From Magnolia sinica (Eukaryota; Streptophyta; Magnoliopsida; Magnoliales; Magnoliaceae): a stretch of 64,000 nt of DNA. Positions 1 through 11,012 of the stretch are shown in pieces. Position numbers and translations under genes: made by a program. The notes under the pieces were generated by a model that saw only the letters and a list, made by a program, of their open reading frames with translations, searched no databases and had not been told where the DNA came from. Numbering within the stretch: position 1 is the stretch's first letter; each line of letters begins with the position of its first letter. Where the stretch lies: the NCBI RefSeq assembly GCF_029962835.1, contig NC_080573.1:37937001-38001000 (forward strand). Reading direction: 5' to 3'.

Positions 1-1419
1 GCCCTAGCTAAGAGGTTTAGCCCAACATGATTGGACCAGATCCCGAAAAAATCATAATAAAAAAATCGTAAATAAAACAAATAAGCAACTTTAAAACTAC
101 TCTTTCTTTCTCTCTCCCCCTCTTAATGCAAGGGCGGTGGCTCAAGTCCTTGCAAAACTTCAGTCGGAAGTTTTCTTTACGTAGCATTAGATTTGGAAAT
201 CTATTTGCGTAACCTATTTACGCAGCTACACAGATAGACCGGACGTTACGCAATCCCGTTTGCGCGGATGGGTGACTTGTCTTGGCCATCTGATCTGTTT
301 GGGCTCCTTGAGCTTGGTCGGTGGTCCCATGGAAGGGATTTGGACGGCCAAGATCATTGGTCAGATCCTGGCCACGGTCGTAAAACGACCCAAATCGTCC
401 TGGTCTCTCCGGACACACGTCAGTGCATAAAACATACGGAAATAGAGATTTCCGTGATCATTGGGGCCCATGATCGGGTTTTTTTTCAGGAAATCCACTC
501 CATCCATTGCACTCTCTTCAAAAAACCATTCGGATATGGATGGTTTTGAATTTTCATTGATGCGGCCCACCTAATTGATCTTTCGGCAAAGACTCTGCCG
601 TTCAGTGCATTTGCAATCTCTATCTGGCATGTTTTAGACAAGATCAACGAGATCTTGGTCAGGATCATCGTCTGATTCGAACGGACAGCTCGGATTGATC
701 TGATAGATCCATATGGTGGCCCACAGAGATCGTGCGGTGAAGCTCAGTTCGGGCGTTCGCAGCAATAGGAGATAGGAAGGAAGATTCCTTCCTTCTCTTG
801 AATTCTTACGGTCAAGCAAGCTTTGACCATTTGCTTTGGTTTGGTATAGTGCATGTGCACTTTTATGCGTTCATGCTCCATTTGATGTGGGGTCCACCTA
901 AGGTGACTTCTCGAGAGATCGACTCCGTTCATTCGTTTCCTCATCCCGTTTATAGGGTTGAGGCCATAATTGAAGCATATCTTGATGTCAGGTGGGCCCT
1001 AAATTAGAAATTCATGGGCTGATCTATCCGTTGGCCCACTTCCACAAGGATCCAATGGCTGAAATTTGACATGTACAGTTAATTTATGGTCTCTAGACTA
1101 AATCTAAAGTTTCGAGCTGAATGGATGGTGGGAACCCTGTGATCTTGCATTCTGGACGACTTTCAGGCCTCTTTAGTGTGACACACGTGATTTTCTTGAT
1201 TCTCGGCCATGTAGAATCATCGATCTCGGTCCATTGGACTCCGTCCCTTACCTTGATGATTTATGAGCGTCAAATCCATACTTTTAGTACCCTTTTTCAG
1301 TCCAAGCTCCTAAATCCACCTTGCAACACAAACACGATTAAAATAAGACGTTAAACTGTATCATGCTCATAAAATCAGGTAATAACTAGGGTCTAATATG
1401 TAATATTTGATCCTGAACA
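1..1419 (-). mobile_element. LTR fragment, OTA/Athila-like Gypsy family, cut by window edge
   Basis: Read on the minus strand this starts TGTTCAGGATCAAA at 1419 and runs toward position 1. It aligns by eye, in opposite orientation, with the LTR at 1620-3799 and, in the same orientation, with 44.2-45.6 kb. Shared landmarks are the block around 1121-1180 (GATGGTGGGAACCCTGTGATC) and the CTAAGAGG half-hairpin at 6-13. About 700 bp of the LTR 3' end should lie left of the window. Identity to the other copies is moderate, roughly 80% in the blocks compared, so the insertion is old. The short open frames here are not conserved and are not genes. Confidence 0.75.
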
Positions 1420-1619
1420 CTCCCTATAGGTGAAGGTTCAATTCCCTAAGGTTGACATTCAAAAAGGGTTGGGCGACTGGTCTTCACCATAGGTTTGCTC
1501 CCTATAGGTAAGGATTTGATTCCCCTCCTTGGCGTTACTTATAATGGAAAAATCCTATAATTCTTAACTTATTTTTCGCATACTTTGATCGGGACGAGCA
1601 AAATGCTGGTTGGGAGTTG
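1420..1619. other. 200-bp spacer between two inverted LTRs
   Basis: This separates the minus-oriented LTR (ending 1419) from the plus-oriented LTR (starting 1620). Its right end, about 1590-1619, resembles the 3' internal tail of the element at 62.85 kb (GACRAGMAAAATGCTRGTTGGG just before the LTR) and probably holds the polypurine tract of the right LTR. The left half contains two copies of a CTCCCTATAGGT motif (1420 and 1499 regions) and no recognisable coding sequence. Confidence 0.55.
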
Positions 1620-2202
1620 TGTTGAGGGTCAAATATTGCATATTAGACCCTAGTTATTACTTGATTTTATGAGCATGATACCGTTTAATGGACTATTTTA
1701 ATCGTGTTTGTGATGTAGGGTGTATTAAGGAGCCTGGACTGAAAAAGGGTACTAAAAGCATGGATTTAATGCTCATAAATCACTAAGGTAAGGGATGGAC
1801 CTCAAAGGGCCGAGATCGAAGAATTTATACGCCAGAGATCCGAGAAAATCAAGCCACTCACATTAAATGAGCCTGAAAATAATTCAGAATATAAGATCAT
1901 AGGGTTCCCACCATCCGTTCAGCTCAAAACTTTATATATGGCCTGAGGACCATAAATTAACCGTACACATCAAATTTCAGCCATTGGATCCTAGTGGAAG
2001 TGGCCCAATGGATAGATCAGTCACTAAATCATTAATTTGGGGCTCATCTGATATTTGAATATGTTTCAGTTTTGGTCTCAACCCCTCAATTCAGATGGAA
2101 AAACAGATGGACAAAACAGATTCTTCCTAATCATATCTCTGTGGGCCCCACCCGTGATGAATGTGCACAACACCATGTGCAACGGAATTGCACTGGAAGT
2201 AT

Positions 2203-2233
2203 AAGCACGGTCAAACCAAGTTTGACCGTGCTT
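2203..2233. promoter_or_regulatory. 14-bp inverted repeat with paired W-box cores
   Basis: The arms AAGCACGGTCAAAC (2203-2216) and GTTTGACCGTGCTT (2220-2233) are perfectly complementary around a 3-nt CAA loop. Each arm contains TTGACC, the core bound by plant WRKY factors, so this is an inverted pair of W boxes. Related GGTCAA...TTGACC palindromes occur at 810-828 and 45005-45022 in other copies of the LTR family. WRKY control is inference. Confidence 0.6.
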
Positions 2234-2867
2234 TCCAAAGAGGGAGTTCTCCCTATTGCCGCGGACGCCCTAACAGGGACCCGTGGATGATCAAGGTGGG
2301 TCATCATCTCACTCCACTAGCATGATCTGATCCATCCATTCAAAACGAACGGAGGAGTTGACCAAGATCTGGGTGATCTTGGTCTGGGAAACGCCAAATA
2401 TTAGACGTTAGCTTGCTGAACGCTGGGACGATCGCTGCATGATTGACCAGGTGGGCCGCATTAAGTGCAATCCAAAACTAGCCATCTCCGACCAAAATCC
2501 TGCCACAAAGCTGATGGAAGGAGTGGATCTCGCAAAACATCAGGACATATGGGCCCCACAGCATTCACCGTAACCTGCTTTATGCAGGGAGCGCACATCT
2601 GTGAGTTCCGAAACATTGTGGCCCACCACCGTTGACTGGTTGCTTGATTCAGACCATTCAGATGATAGGGAAAGGGATTTCATCTGTCCCATGCTGACAG
2701 ATTGGATCGGAAGTAATCCAGTGGACAACAATCACCGTCCAATCTGGTTGCGTAAGCAGGACCTGCGCAACTCTCTTGTTGCATATGCACTCCACCCACT
2801 AACTCTTCTCACCGCCTGTCATGCGAAGATTCACACCAACCTCCAGCCTCCCATTCACCGTCTTCCC

Positions 2868-2872
2868 TGCCT

Positions 2873-2917
<45 letters not shown>
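2868..2917 (+). promoter_or_regulatory. TATA-like box running into a (GA)n microsatellite
   Basis: CCTATAAGAG at 2868-2877 is followed directly by a GA repeat to about 2917. The solo LTR copy at 43469-45608 has TTTATAGG flanked by a long CT run at the equivalent place on the other strand. This suggests the GA tract is a fixed part of the core promoter or 5' leader. A second GA tract lies at about 2969-3003. Confidence 0.5.
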
Positions 2918-2921
<4 letters not shown>

Positions 2922-2967
2922 TCTTGGGCAGCCATGGAGGCCATGCACGTGGGAAGAAAGAACAAGA

Positions 2968-3006
<39 letters not shown>

Positions 3007-3084
3007 TGGAGACGGCTGGTTCTTCTATCCTTTCCCTCTTCAGTTTTTTTTTAAGAGCTTTTAGCATGTTTAGGACAGGCTAAA

Positions 3085-3106
3085 CCTCTTAACTAGGGTT
3101 AAGAGG
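3085..3106 (+). other. Conserved leader hairpin of the LTR
   Basis: CCTCTTAAC (3085-3093) pairs perfectly with GTTAAGAGG (3098-3106) around a TAGG loop. It lies about 215 nt downstream of the TATA-like box, so it should be in the transcript leader. Equivalent stems with different but still paired bases occur at 44170-44191, 48852-48871 and 63637-63660. Confidence 0.6.
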
Positions 3107-3799
3107 TGAAGCTTGTAGCGTGATGGGGTGATTTCTACGACTTTGATTCATGTTTATGAATGGATTTTGATTCTAGTTTGATTAAGGAATGCTTTCAGTT
3201 TTTAATGGTTTGTTGTGACTTAAATTACAATGGATCTGCGATAGCTTTGAGCATGTTCTTAGCATTAGAGGGTTTGTGAATTTGGGAACCCTGTTGTTCA
3301 CCATCATCTCCTGGGCATGGTTGGATGATGGAATCCTTCCTAACATTCATACATCCCTTAGATTGGGTGTAGATTGGCTAAATTCTATTGTTTGCTTTGT
3401 CTCAGGGAATGGTTTTGTGATGGAATCAATTTTAATTCTTATAACAATTTTCTCTTGAAAACTATATCAAAGGAAGTTTAGATTTGATTTTAATGATATA
3501 TCTTCCAACTGGATGAAGATGGGACTCTAAATCCAGTTGAGTTCTTGAATCAAGTATAAAGATCTCCCTGATCTCTACAAGTGGATCTTTGTTACCCTAG
3601 TTTCCCACCTTTGAATTTCACAAGTTTAGTTTAATATTTCACCATTACTCTCTTAAAAGCCTCTGATTTAGATTACATCTTTGCCTAGTTCTAGTTCAAG
3701 CTATTTTCATATTACATACAAGGTTCTGTCCCTATGGATTCAACCTCAGTCTTACCAAGATTATTACTACATCACAACCCTATACTTGGGCTGTGAACA

Positions 3800-4036
3800 A
3801 TATAGGTGGACAACAAGTCGGCAATCGAACTTGCCAAACATCCAGTTCATCATGGAAGGAGCAAGCACATTGACACAAGATATCACTTTCTTAGAGATCG
3901 AGTAAAGCAGAAATTGATTAAGCTGGAATATTGTCACACCACTTAACAAGTGGCAGACTTCTTCACAAAAGCATGGCCGACTGACATGTTCAGGAGATTT
4001 AGATCAATGCTTGGAATGAAGCCGGTTTTGGTTTGA
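3800..4036 (+). pseudogene. Copia RNase H C-terminal fragment
   Basis: The frame reading from 3806 gives a typical Copia RNase H end: VDNKSAIELAKHP, then HGRSKHIDTRYHFLRD, then a conserved ADFFTKAWP block, ending at TGA 4034-4036. One in-frame stop interrupts it at about 3943. Everything upstream (reverse transcriptase, integrase, gag) is missing because the LTR at 1620-3799 was inserted here and the left half lies outside the window. A polypurine tract and LTR follow at once, as expected for the end of a Copia polyprotein. Confidence 0.85.
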
Positions 4037-4043
4037 AGGGGAG
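4032..4043 (+). other. Polypurine tract of plus-strand Copia
   Basis: TTTGAAGGGGAG overlaps the end of the RNase H frame and is immediately followed by the TGTTGG start of the LTR. This is the normal position for plus-strand DNA priming. Confidence 0.75.
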
Positions 4044-4385
4044 TGTTGGACATAGTGGTGGATTTGTGCAAATCCAAAACCATGTAAGGATCTTATGAGT
4101 TAGCTGTGCATAACGTGTAAGAACCGTGTGAGCTAGCTGTGCTGTTAGATTTTTTTCTAAGTTTATAATATTAGCTGGGCTAAGATAACAATAGATATTT
4201 TTCTGGATTTTTTCTATGTTTAGCTGCCCCTAAGAAGCATCTAGACAGCGATATCTTAGTCATTTCACATAAGGAGAAAAGCCTCTAAAAGGCACCATTG
4301 TATTCGTTTCTTACTCAATTCAAAATACAATAGTTCAGGTCTCTTCCTCTTTCAAGTTTCTGTTTTCTGTTCTATGGTGGCTGTA
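4044..4385 (+). mobile_element. 3' LTR of plus-strand Copia (right end approximate)
   Basis: It starts TGTTGGACATAG directly after the polypurine tract and contains a promoter-like AAAAGGCACCATTG stretch near 4290 and a pyrimidine-rich U5. The 3' boundary is uncertain because no second LTR or target duplication is visible; the sequence changes character between 4365 and 4400. Short LTRs of this size are usual for Tork- or Ivana-like plant Copia elements. Confidence 0.65.
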
Positions 4386-4419
4386 GCCACACGTCAGCAA
4401 GAAGTTGGGTTTTAACCCC

Positions 4420-4422
<3 letters not shown>

Positions 4423-4497
<75 letters not shown>

Positions 4498-4507
4498 TCT
4501 CTCTCTC
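4423..4507. repeat. Compound (CA)n(CT)n microsatellite
   Basis: A CA run to about 4452 is followed by a CT run to about 4507 with one CCCTCT interruption. Open frames across it are low-complexity artefacts. Confidence 0.95.
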
Positions 4508-4926
4508 GTCTTCCCTCCCTCTTTCTGATGGGGTGGGACCCACCAAAAAGTGGACTGCGTTATGTAGACAACGTGCACAACATGTTGTTCACGCAACATG
4601 TGCCACATTATGGGGCTGGTAGGTCTGAACGGCGTCTCACCATAATGTTTATTGACCATCTGACTTGTTGATTAATTAGGTCACATAGACCGTGATGAAG
4701 GGAAAACATAAATGTCGGCTTGATCCTAAAGTAAGGTGGGCCCCACCGAAACAGTGTGGACTGTCCAGTGTTGAAAATCTGTTGGAGTTTAGTATGATGT
4801 TTGTTTTATCCAAACTGTCCATCCAGTGGGTGGACCCATAGTTTTTTCAGCTTATGATAGGGTGGGCCCACTAGACAGTGTTTGTGAAAAATCCACTACG
4901 TTTATCCATTTATCTAGATCTTTTAA
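4508..4926. other. Non-coding stretch with GTGGGCCCCACC modules
   Basis: No coding sequence is recognisable. It contains several GGTGGGNCCACC motifs (4530, 4735, 4830, 4860) and a block near 4890 (GTGAAAAATCCACTACGTTTATCC). Versions of that block also occur inside several unrelated LTRs in this window. It is probably a fragment of a dispersed repeat, but I see no termini. Confidence 0.4.
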
Positions 4927-4957
4927 AAAATAATAAATAAATAAATAAATAAATAAG
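4927..4957. repeat. (AAAT)n microsatellite
   Basis: About seven tandem AAAT/AATA units in an AT-rich non-coding stretch. Confidence 0.9.
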
Positions 4958-5009
4958 AACAGAGAACTGGAGTCACCGACACATGGGAGGTGCTGGGGAC
5001 CCACCATGA

Positions 5010-5047
5010 TATATATATATATATATATATAGATATAGATATATATT
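5010..5047. repeat. (AT)n microsatellite
   Basis: An AT run with two GATAT interruptions near its right end. Confidence 0.9.
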
Positions 5048-5596
5048 GTTTCATCCATACTGTTCCGGCCCGTATCATGCCTCAAAATTCAAAACTCAAG
5101 TACGGTAACCTTGATCTTGACTTATAAGCTATGAACTAAATTTTCATGAATTAATTCATCTCATATATATTTAAATCATCATTCTTTCGAACTAAACCAT
5201 AATTAAAATTTAAACTTTCTGAATTCCACAATATAACTAATCCATTACTAATCTTTTTTATGATACAACTTTCCAAATACAAAAATATACAAATTTAAAT
5301 TTCTAATAGAAATGACCATCTAGATGTTTTCCATCATCTGCTCCTCTTTCCTCTTAAGATGTTTAATTTGGGTGAGTTAAAAGTCCAATGAGATCATATC
5401 TACCACAAGTTTAAAACGGATGTGATGAAGGCAAGTAAAATACGACTTAATACAAAAAAAAAGAAAAAAAGACACAAGGATATCATGAATTCAAAATAGA
5501 TACAATAAAGACATGTAAATCATATAACAAGATCCAATGCCATGATTCAAGATTCTCATAATAAGTATCATGTCATGATGCCTGAATCATCAATAC
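5048..5596. other. AT-rich non-coding DNA
   Basis: I see no coding frame, RNA gene or repeat boundary here. It is probably decayed transposon or intergenic DNA. Confidence 0.5.
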
Positions 5597-5775
5597 ATGC
5601 AATTCAAGTCATACTGGAGATGATCTTTTAGGGAACCTCCTTTCAATAATCCCATTACAATTATTATTGCCATGTGTATAAGGGAACCTCTTCTCGATAA
5701 TCTCACCAAAACATGCAATGCAAGTCATCTTGGAGATGATTCTTTAGGGAACCCTTTCTCGACAATCCCATCGAA
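5597..5775. repeat. Diverged tandem repeat, period about 116 bp
   Basis: The block starting CATGCAATTCAAGTCATACT (5597) recurs as CATGCAATGCAAGTCATCTT (about 5713), each followed by GGAGATGAT and TTAGGGAACC. A third partial unit (AGGGAACCTCTTCTCGATAAT) starts near 5680. No protein is evident. Confidence 0.65.
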
Positions 5776-5903
5776 ATCAAAGTATATTAAATTCAATGCA
5801 TTCCATAATGAGGCATGCAATTCAACTATCAAGCACTCCATGAATTCTATGTAAATTAAGCAAACTTAAGCATACAGGTTCAATCGCTCTTAATCATGAC
5901 GCA

Positions 5904-6294
5904 TGTATTGTGGAAATGGTGGAATCGCACAGAGATGAATCTAGGATAGCAATCCAAAAGCACTAAGCAAAAAGGAAGGAGAACACAACGATTTAATGTG
6001 GAAAACCCTTTTGGAAAAAAACCACGGCACAAAGCAACAAAAATTCACTATGAAAGGAGAAATTACAAGAGAGAAGGATTACCCGATTCGAACAACCTCG
6101 AATCTCACCCTTGCTACACCCCTTTGAAACTATAAAACTATCTAGAAACCCTTGGAATGCATCTCAATCCTATTTACACTCACATATATAGCCTTGGAAA
6201 GAATCCTAAATGAAATCGAAAATAAATCCCATAATTTCGTAGTTTTACGAAAAAATCTACGCAAAATCTGATTAGATTTAAGACATTAAATACA
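5904..6294 (-). mobile_element. 3' LTR of the outer minus-strand Copia, 391 bp
   Basis: On the minus strand it reads TGTATTTAATG... to ...AATACA, with TG/CA ends, and it is preceded by a polypurine tract (complement of 6297-6310, AAGGTGGAGAT). It holds the frequent plant-Copia block ATTTAATGTGGAAAACCC near 5993 (plus strand). The matching 5' LTR is not seen beyond 34.3 kb, so that end of the element was lost. Confidence 0.75.
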
Positions 6295-8434
6295 ATAATC
6301 TCCACCTTATTTTCAATCTTCAAACATATAGCTTCTTATCCTCTTCTTTTATCTCTGCCTCGCATCATAGTTTCGTCAATGTTTCTCGTGTACACTCCGT
6401 CTTCCTTTTACGCCATCGTCAAGCCCAAAGAAGTTGCACAAAACTTAAATTTCTCTGTAGGAACAACCTTGGTAAGCATGTTTGTCGGATTCATACTAGT
6501 GTGAATCTTCTCCAGATTTATGCCTCATTCTTTAAGCACCTGTCAGATAAAGTGGTGACGAACATCATTGTGTTTAGTATGAGAGTGATAAATAGAATTT
6601 TTAGCCAAATTTATAGCGCTTTCGCTGTCACAATTAACCGGCATGGCTTCCTATTAAAACCCCAATTGATTTATCATGCCTCTCAACCAAACACCTTCCT
6701 TAAATGCTTTTGTCACTGCTATATACTCAGCTTCAGTCGTGGAAAGAGTCACTACGAACTGAAGCATCGACTTCTAACTAATTGCTCCACCTAGTAGAAC
6801 AAACGAGTATCCTAAAGTTGACTTTCTAGAATCCACACTGCCTGCGTAGTCTGAATCCACATAGCTTACCAACTTTGTCCCTGTCTTCTCAAAAGTTAAG
6901 ATATAGTCTTTTGTAACTCAAATGTATCAAAGTAGCCATTTCATCACTTCCCAATGTTACTTGTCAGGGTTTGACATGTATTTGCTCACAACACCGATTA
7001 CCTGTGAAATGTCTGGTCTTGTACAGACCATGACATACATTAAATTGCCAACTGAATTCGAATAAGGCATATGAGACATAACTTGCTTTTCCTCATTTAA
7101 TTTAGGATATTGCTCTGAAGAAAGATTGAAGTGAGCCACGTGGGGAATGCTCATCGACTTTGTCTGGTCCATCCCTTACTTGATCAGCACCTTTTCAAAG
7201 TATTCTACCTGTGATAACCAAAGTTTGCTCCTCTTCCTGTCTCTATGCATATCTATGCTGAGAACCCTCTTTACAGCCCCTAGATCTTTCATCTCGAATG
7301 ACCCTGATAACTAAGTCTTCAGTACGTTGATTTCAGACATATCATGACTGACGATCAACATATCATCTATATATAATACTAGGATGATGAATTTGTGATC
7401 CCTCAGTGTCTTATAATAGACATAGAGATTTTATTCACTCTAAATAAATTTCTAACTCATCATGAAAGAATCAATTTTTTTATACCACTGCCTAGGCGAC
7501 TGTTTCAGGTCGTACAACGACCTCATTAACCTGCAAAGTTTTTTCTCTGCCCCTTTAACTTCATAACTCTTTGGTTACTTTATGTAGATCTGCTCTTTTA
7601 ACTCTTCGTGTAGGAATGTAGTCTTAACATCCATCTATTCTAGTTGATTCCTTCTCTCTGAGCATACCCCTTCGCTATCGGCCTCGCTTTGTATCTGTCA
7701 TACTTCCTTTTGAATAACCACTTGCATCCGATCACTTTTTAGCCTATTAGAGGTTCCATCAGCTCTCATATATTATTTTTGTGCAACGAGTCCATCTCAT
7801 CATCCATAGTTGCCTTCCACTTTTCTGCATTAGGCCCATTAAGAGTCTTCTGAATAGTAGACAGGTCCTCCTCATCTGTAATAAGGGCATATGCAGTATT
7901 AGAGTCATCCTTTGTCTGCGCATCTGTCTTTGCCTGAGTATCATTTATGTCAATCTGGATGTCTATGATCAACCTTTTTATTTCTTCTTCCTCCTCTTGA
8001 TCATTCTTGTGGAATATAGAGCTTTCAGCAAATTTGACATCATGGCTAGTAATAACCTTGCGTGTGACCTTGACGAATAACATGTAACCTTTCACACCAA
8101 TACCATAGTCAATAAAGATGTACTTTTTGGCTCTATGGTCTAGCTTATCTCTCTCAACTCACGGTACATGACAGTAATCCTCACGGCCAAATATGCACAA
8201 ATCTGAGTAGTCCATCTTACGACCACTCCATACTTCCTCTGGAATTTAACATTCAATTGTTGTAGAAGGAGACCGATTCATCAAATAGCAAGCCGTGTTA
8301 ACGACCTCTGTCCATAGGTCCTTGTCCAACACAACATTACTTAACATGCATCGATTCCTCTTCAAGAGAGTTCGATTCATCTGCTCAGCTATACTGTTTT
8401 GTTCATGTGTGTAGTACATCGTATTGTGTGTAAT
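6295..8434 (-). pseudogene. Outer Copia pol: integrase C-terminus, reverse transcriptase, RNase H (decayed)
   Basis: On the minus strand the order is integrase end (8434 to about 7766, with AEQMNRTLL and an acidic EEEEE linker), reverse transcriptase and RNase H. The reverse transcriptase has the catalytic LYIDDMLIV at about 7355-7380, SLYDLKQSPRQWY near 7500, and SNSVGNLMYVMVCTRPDIS at 7000-7070. RNase H has [10 protein letters not shown] near 6715 and SESAINLAKN near 6610. Many stops and frameshifts break it, so it is not functional. Integrase is cut at 8434 by the Sirevirus insertion and resumes at 33975. The lineage looks Tork-like, which is tentative. Confidence 0.85.
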
Positions 8435-8439
8435 GATCC
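8435..8439. repeat. Target-site duplication GATCC (left copy)
   Basis: GATCC sits next to the TG end of the Sirevirus LTR and is repeated at 33970-33974 next to its CA end. The two copies flank a continuous Copia integrase sequence. Confidence 0.95.
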
Positions 8440-9630
8440 TGAAAAGTCCTAGCTATATGTCCTAGAGGGGGGAGGTGAATAGGACAATGCTAAATAAAAC
8501 TTATAACAGCGGAATTAAAAAGAATATGATAGCCAAAATAAATCACAATGCAAGAAAGTAAAATAACCTCAAAATTCAGATCTTGAGAGGTTGATACAAA
8601 TGTTGTTCGAAGGACAACCTTACACCAAAAACCAGAGTTTATGGTAGGACAACCTCATTTCTAGAAAGATCTTTGTATCAAATCTCAAACCGAAGAGGAA
8701 TACAGAAATAAATACAAACTGAATTAAAATAAATTGTAATCACAAATGTATTGTTCTAGGGACAGCCATACACCATAAAAATGGCAGGGCAACCTTTCTG
8801 GAACAACTTTTAAAGGAAATTGAATATCAAGCTGATAAAGGAATAGTAGAAAATAAATTCTAAACTATTACAAAATTCTCACAAGGCTTGAATTAAATGA
8901 TTACAACATTCACCACCATACATACATCCCACAAAAGAATAATTAAAGATCAGAAGTATAAATCATTCAACCACAGCACAGGGGATTATAGTGGTTCACC
9001 TGTGTGTTCACCAACTGTTAAACAACAGCCACACAGAATGCTACTCCACTCCTAATATCCTCACACAGGAGATATTAGCGTTCACTAACAAAATAGGTTT
9101 TCCTAGGTTCACCCAAAACCTTTACAATTATGTCTTTGTCTGTGGGCTTACACAATTAAAAAACCCCACTTCTGAGTTTTCCTGGCTCTCCTCAGATAAC
9201 CAATACAACAAGATTTTTCTAGCAAATCTTGAAAGAAACCAAAACAGAAAGGAATTTATAATTAAATGTAAAATACCTGATTATCTCCTTCGTTGTAGCA
9301 GCCCAGTAGAACCAAATCAGAGTAGATGATTGAATGTCCAAGTTCAATGTCCAGTACTCAATTACAATGGTTCTAATTCTAATAGATTTTAAATTAAACC
9401 AAATAGGGCTTGCCTTAATTGATTTTGATTCCAAAGAAAGGGAATAACAATTCCTCTTATCAAATTAGATTGGAATAGCAGAAACAAAATCAATTAAATA
9501 AAGCTAAGGAAAGAGAATATTAAATAAGCACACTTAGCTTAGATGGAGCACAAAATTATCTCTCAGAAGTTTGACGAAGATTGACTTGAATGGATTAATT
9601 AATTTGATGATTTCTTCTGAGATTCGTGCA

Positions 9631-9640
9631 CTATTTATAG
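9631..9640 (-). promoter_or_regulatory. TATA box of the Sirevirus LTR
   Basis: CTATAAATAG on the minus strand, conserved in the other LTR at 33172-33181. It lies about 15 bp from the nearest GACTGGTC palindrome unit, so the array is promoter-proximal. Confidence 0.75.
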
Positions 9641-9654
9641 GTGAGCAGATCCCG

Positions 9655-10036
9655 TCTTCGACTGGTCTAAGGAGCTCTTCAACTAGTCGAAGCAATAACA
9701 GATATTTGAAAAATCAGGCGCGATAAGCTTTGACCGTTCTACGACTGGTCGAAGGTCTCCTTTGACTGGTCGTAGGTCACCTTTGACTGGTCGAAAGTCT
9801 CCTCCGACTAGTCGAAGAACCTGAAAAACATCGCTGGATTTTGAGTCGAAGTTTTTCGACTGGTCGAAGATGCAGTCGACACTGTTCCTTCGACTGGTCG
9901 AACAGATTCCTGGACTAGTCGAAGCCTAACAGATTTTATCCGAAATTTGTAACAAACTCACGACTGATCGAGGAATTTCTTAGACTGGTCGAAGCAACTC
10001 TAGGACTAGTCGAAGAAGGCCTAGGACTAGTCGAAG
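9655..10036. promoter_or_regulatory. Array of about 13 palindromic TTCGACTRGTCGAAG units
   Basis: Variants of the near-perfect palindrome TTCGACTAGTCGAA / TTCGACTGGTCGAA occur at irregular 17-50 bp spacing, for example near 9660, 9678, 9740, 9758, 9785, 9806, 9857, 9892, 9915, 9962, 9982, 10003 and 10024. Sirevirus LTRs of other plants are known to carry palindrome clusters. Many units show CG-to-TG/CA changes, as expected from methylated-cytosine decay. The units probably bind a dimeric protein or form cruciforms; this is inference. Confidence 0.85.
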
Positions 10037-10480
10037 AATAGACCAAACTCATGTAAAATAAACATTCGATTTATGTATCCAAAATGACCTACTTCTAAGG
10101 TCAACCTAAGGTCAGTCAAACCTCAACCATGAAGTAAGGACATTGAAACATTAGGAATTAGTGACCTTGAAGTATGAGCCTTGAAGTCTTGATGTAGTTC
10201 AATCTTGAAATCTTGATGTAGCTCAATCTTGAAAGTGTCTTGAGTTCTTTACAAACTGCCTTGTACTCTTCTTGAAGTCTTGCAGCTTGAGTCTTGTCTT
10301 GTGAGCAGTTCATGCATTCAAGATTGATCCTTGTACTTGTGAGCTTTGCTTGTTGTGGAGCTTTAGCTTGTTTATGAATGTTGATCCTTAAGAGAGCTTC
10401 ACTTATGCAAGTAATATATAACAGTGATTTTGGCACCACAAATTTGACAACAGACAGGGATATAAACTATAGCACTTACA

Positions 10481-10740
10481 ATCTCCCCCTTTGTTAAATT
10501 AGTGACAAAACACATAACCAAGATAAACATAAAGTAAAACAATTGGTTAAAGAGTTATGAACCAGGTCATATCAACTGGCTTACCTACAAATCAATATTC
10601 AATATTCAACATTCAACATTTAACCAGTTTCATTCAACTAGTTCATTCAACTAGTTCAAACATACTCCCCCTGAGTAACATAACCAATGCTACTCCTCTC
10701 ACAATCACATCGTTAAGAACAAACCATTCTTCCCCTTTTG
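10481..10740 (-). other. Repeated polypurine tracts of the Sirevirus
   Basis: The tract next to the LTR is AACAAAGGGGGAGAT (complement of 10481-10495). Two further purine runs lie upstream on the minus strand, near 10665-10675 (CTCAGGGGGAGTATG) and 10727-10740 (CCAAAAGGGGAAGAATG). Each of the outer two is preceded on the minus strand by a TTTGTCA-type block. Serial polypurine tracts are a known Sirevirus trait. The rest of 10500-11012 is non-coding. Confidence 0.7.
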
Positions 10741-11012
10741 GCACAATATGACAAAGGAAACAATAATAAAGGAGAACTAAATAAAGGGATATCTGAGAGT
10801 AAACATGAGGAGTTATGAGAGTATAGTAAAACAGTGATAGAGATACTCAGCATAGCTTCACATAGAATAAATATCCAGCATAAAACATAGATAGTATCCA
10901 ACTCAAAATCAGTCAACCAAGTACTAAGTTATAAAGTTATTACAGACCAGAAGTCTCATATAAACTAGTCAGAACCAAAACCAGATGATGGAGCAAGAAT
11001 AGAGGGATCAAG

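Larger units (their letters stand above)
1620..3799 (+). mobile_element. LTR of an OTA/Athila-like Gypsy retrotransposon, 2180 bp
   Basis: It begins TGTTGAGGGTCAAATATT and ends GGGCTGTGAACA, so it has TGTT...AACA termini. The same family occurs inverted at 1-1419, on the minus strand at 43469-45608, and, more distantly, at 62881-64000. A polypurine-like tail (TTGGGAGTTG) precedes it, so it behaves as a 3' LTR. Its right end abuts Copia RNase H sequence, showing that this element landed inside a Copia. A target duplication cannot be tested because the left partner lies outside the window. Inside it are a W-box palindrome (2203-2233), a TATA-like box followed by a GA microsatellite (2868-2917) and a leader hairpin (3085-3106). 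Confidence 0.8.
8440..10480 (-). mobile_element. Sirevirus 3' LTR, 2041 bp
   Basis: It starts (minus strand) TGTAAGTGCTATAG at 10480 and ends GGACTTTTCA at 8440. It aligns with the right LTR 31974-33969; the 45-bp length difference comes partly from two extra palindrome units. The TATA box CTATAAATAG is on the minus strand at 9631-9640, with the palindrome array directly upstream. Translations from this LTR are not genes. Confidence 0.93.

Noticed and set aside
2821..3067. Open frames of alternating Arg-Glu or Leu-Ser
   Set aside because: They are translations of GA microsatellites inside an LTR, with no conserved flanks.
1..3110. Recent hairpin or microRNA locus formed by the large inverted repeat
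   Set aside because: Arms are only about 80% alike with many indels, and each is an ordinary LTR; small-RNA production is possible but not supported by the sequence alone.
4372..5085. Open frames rich in Thr-His, Leu-Ser or Ile-Tyr
   Set aside because: Translations of CA, CT and AT microsatellites; not proteins.
9655..10036. CRISPR-like array of short palindromic repeats
   Set aside because: Units are diverged, spacing is irregular (17-50 bp), there are no unique equal-length spacers, and it lies in a plant retrotransposon LTR.
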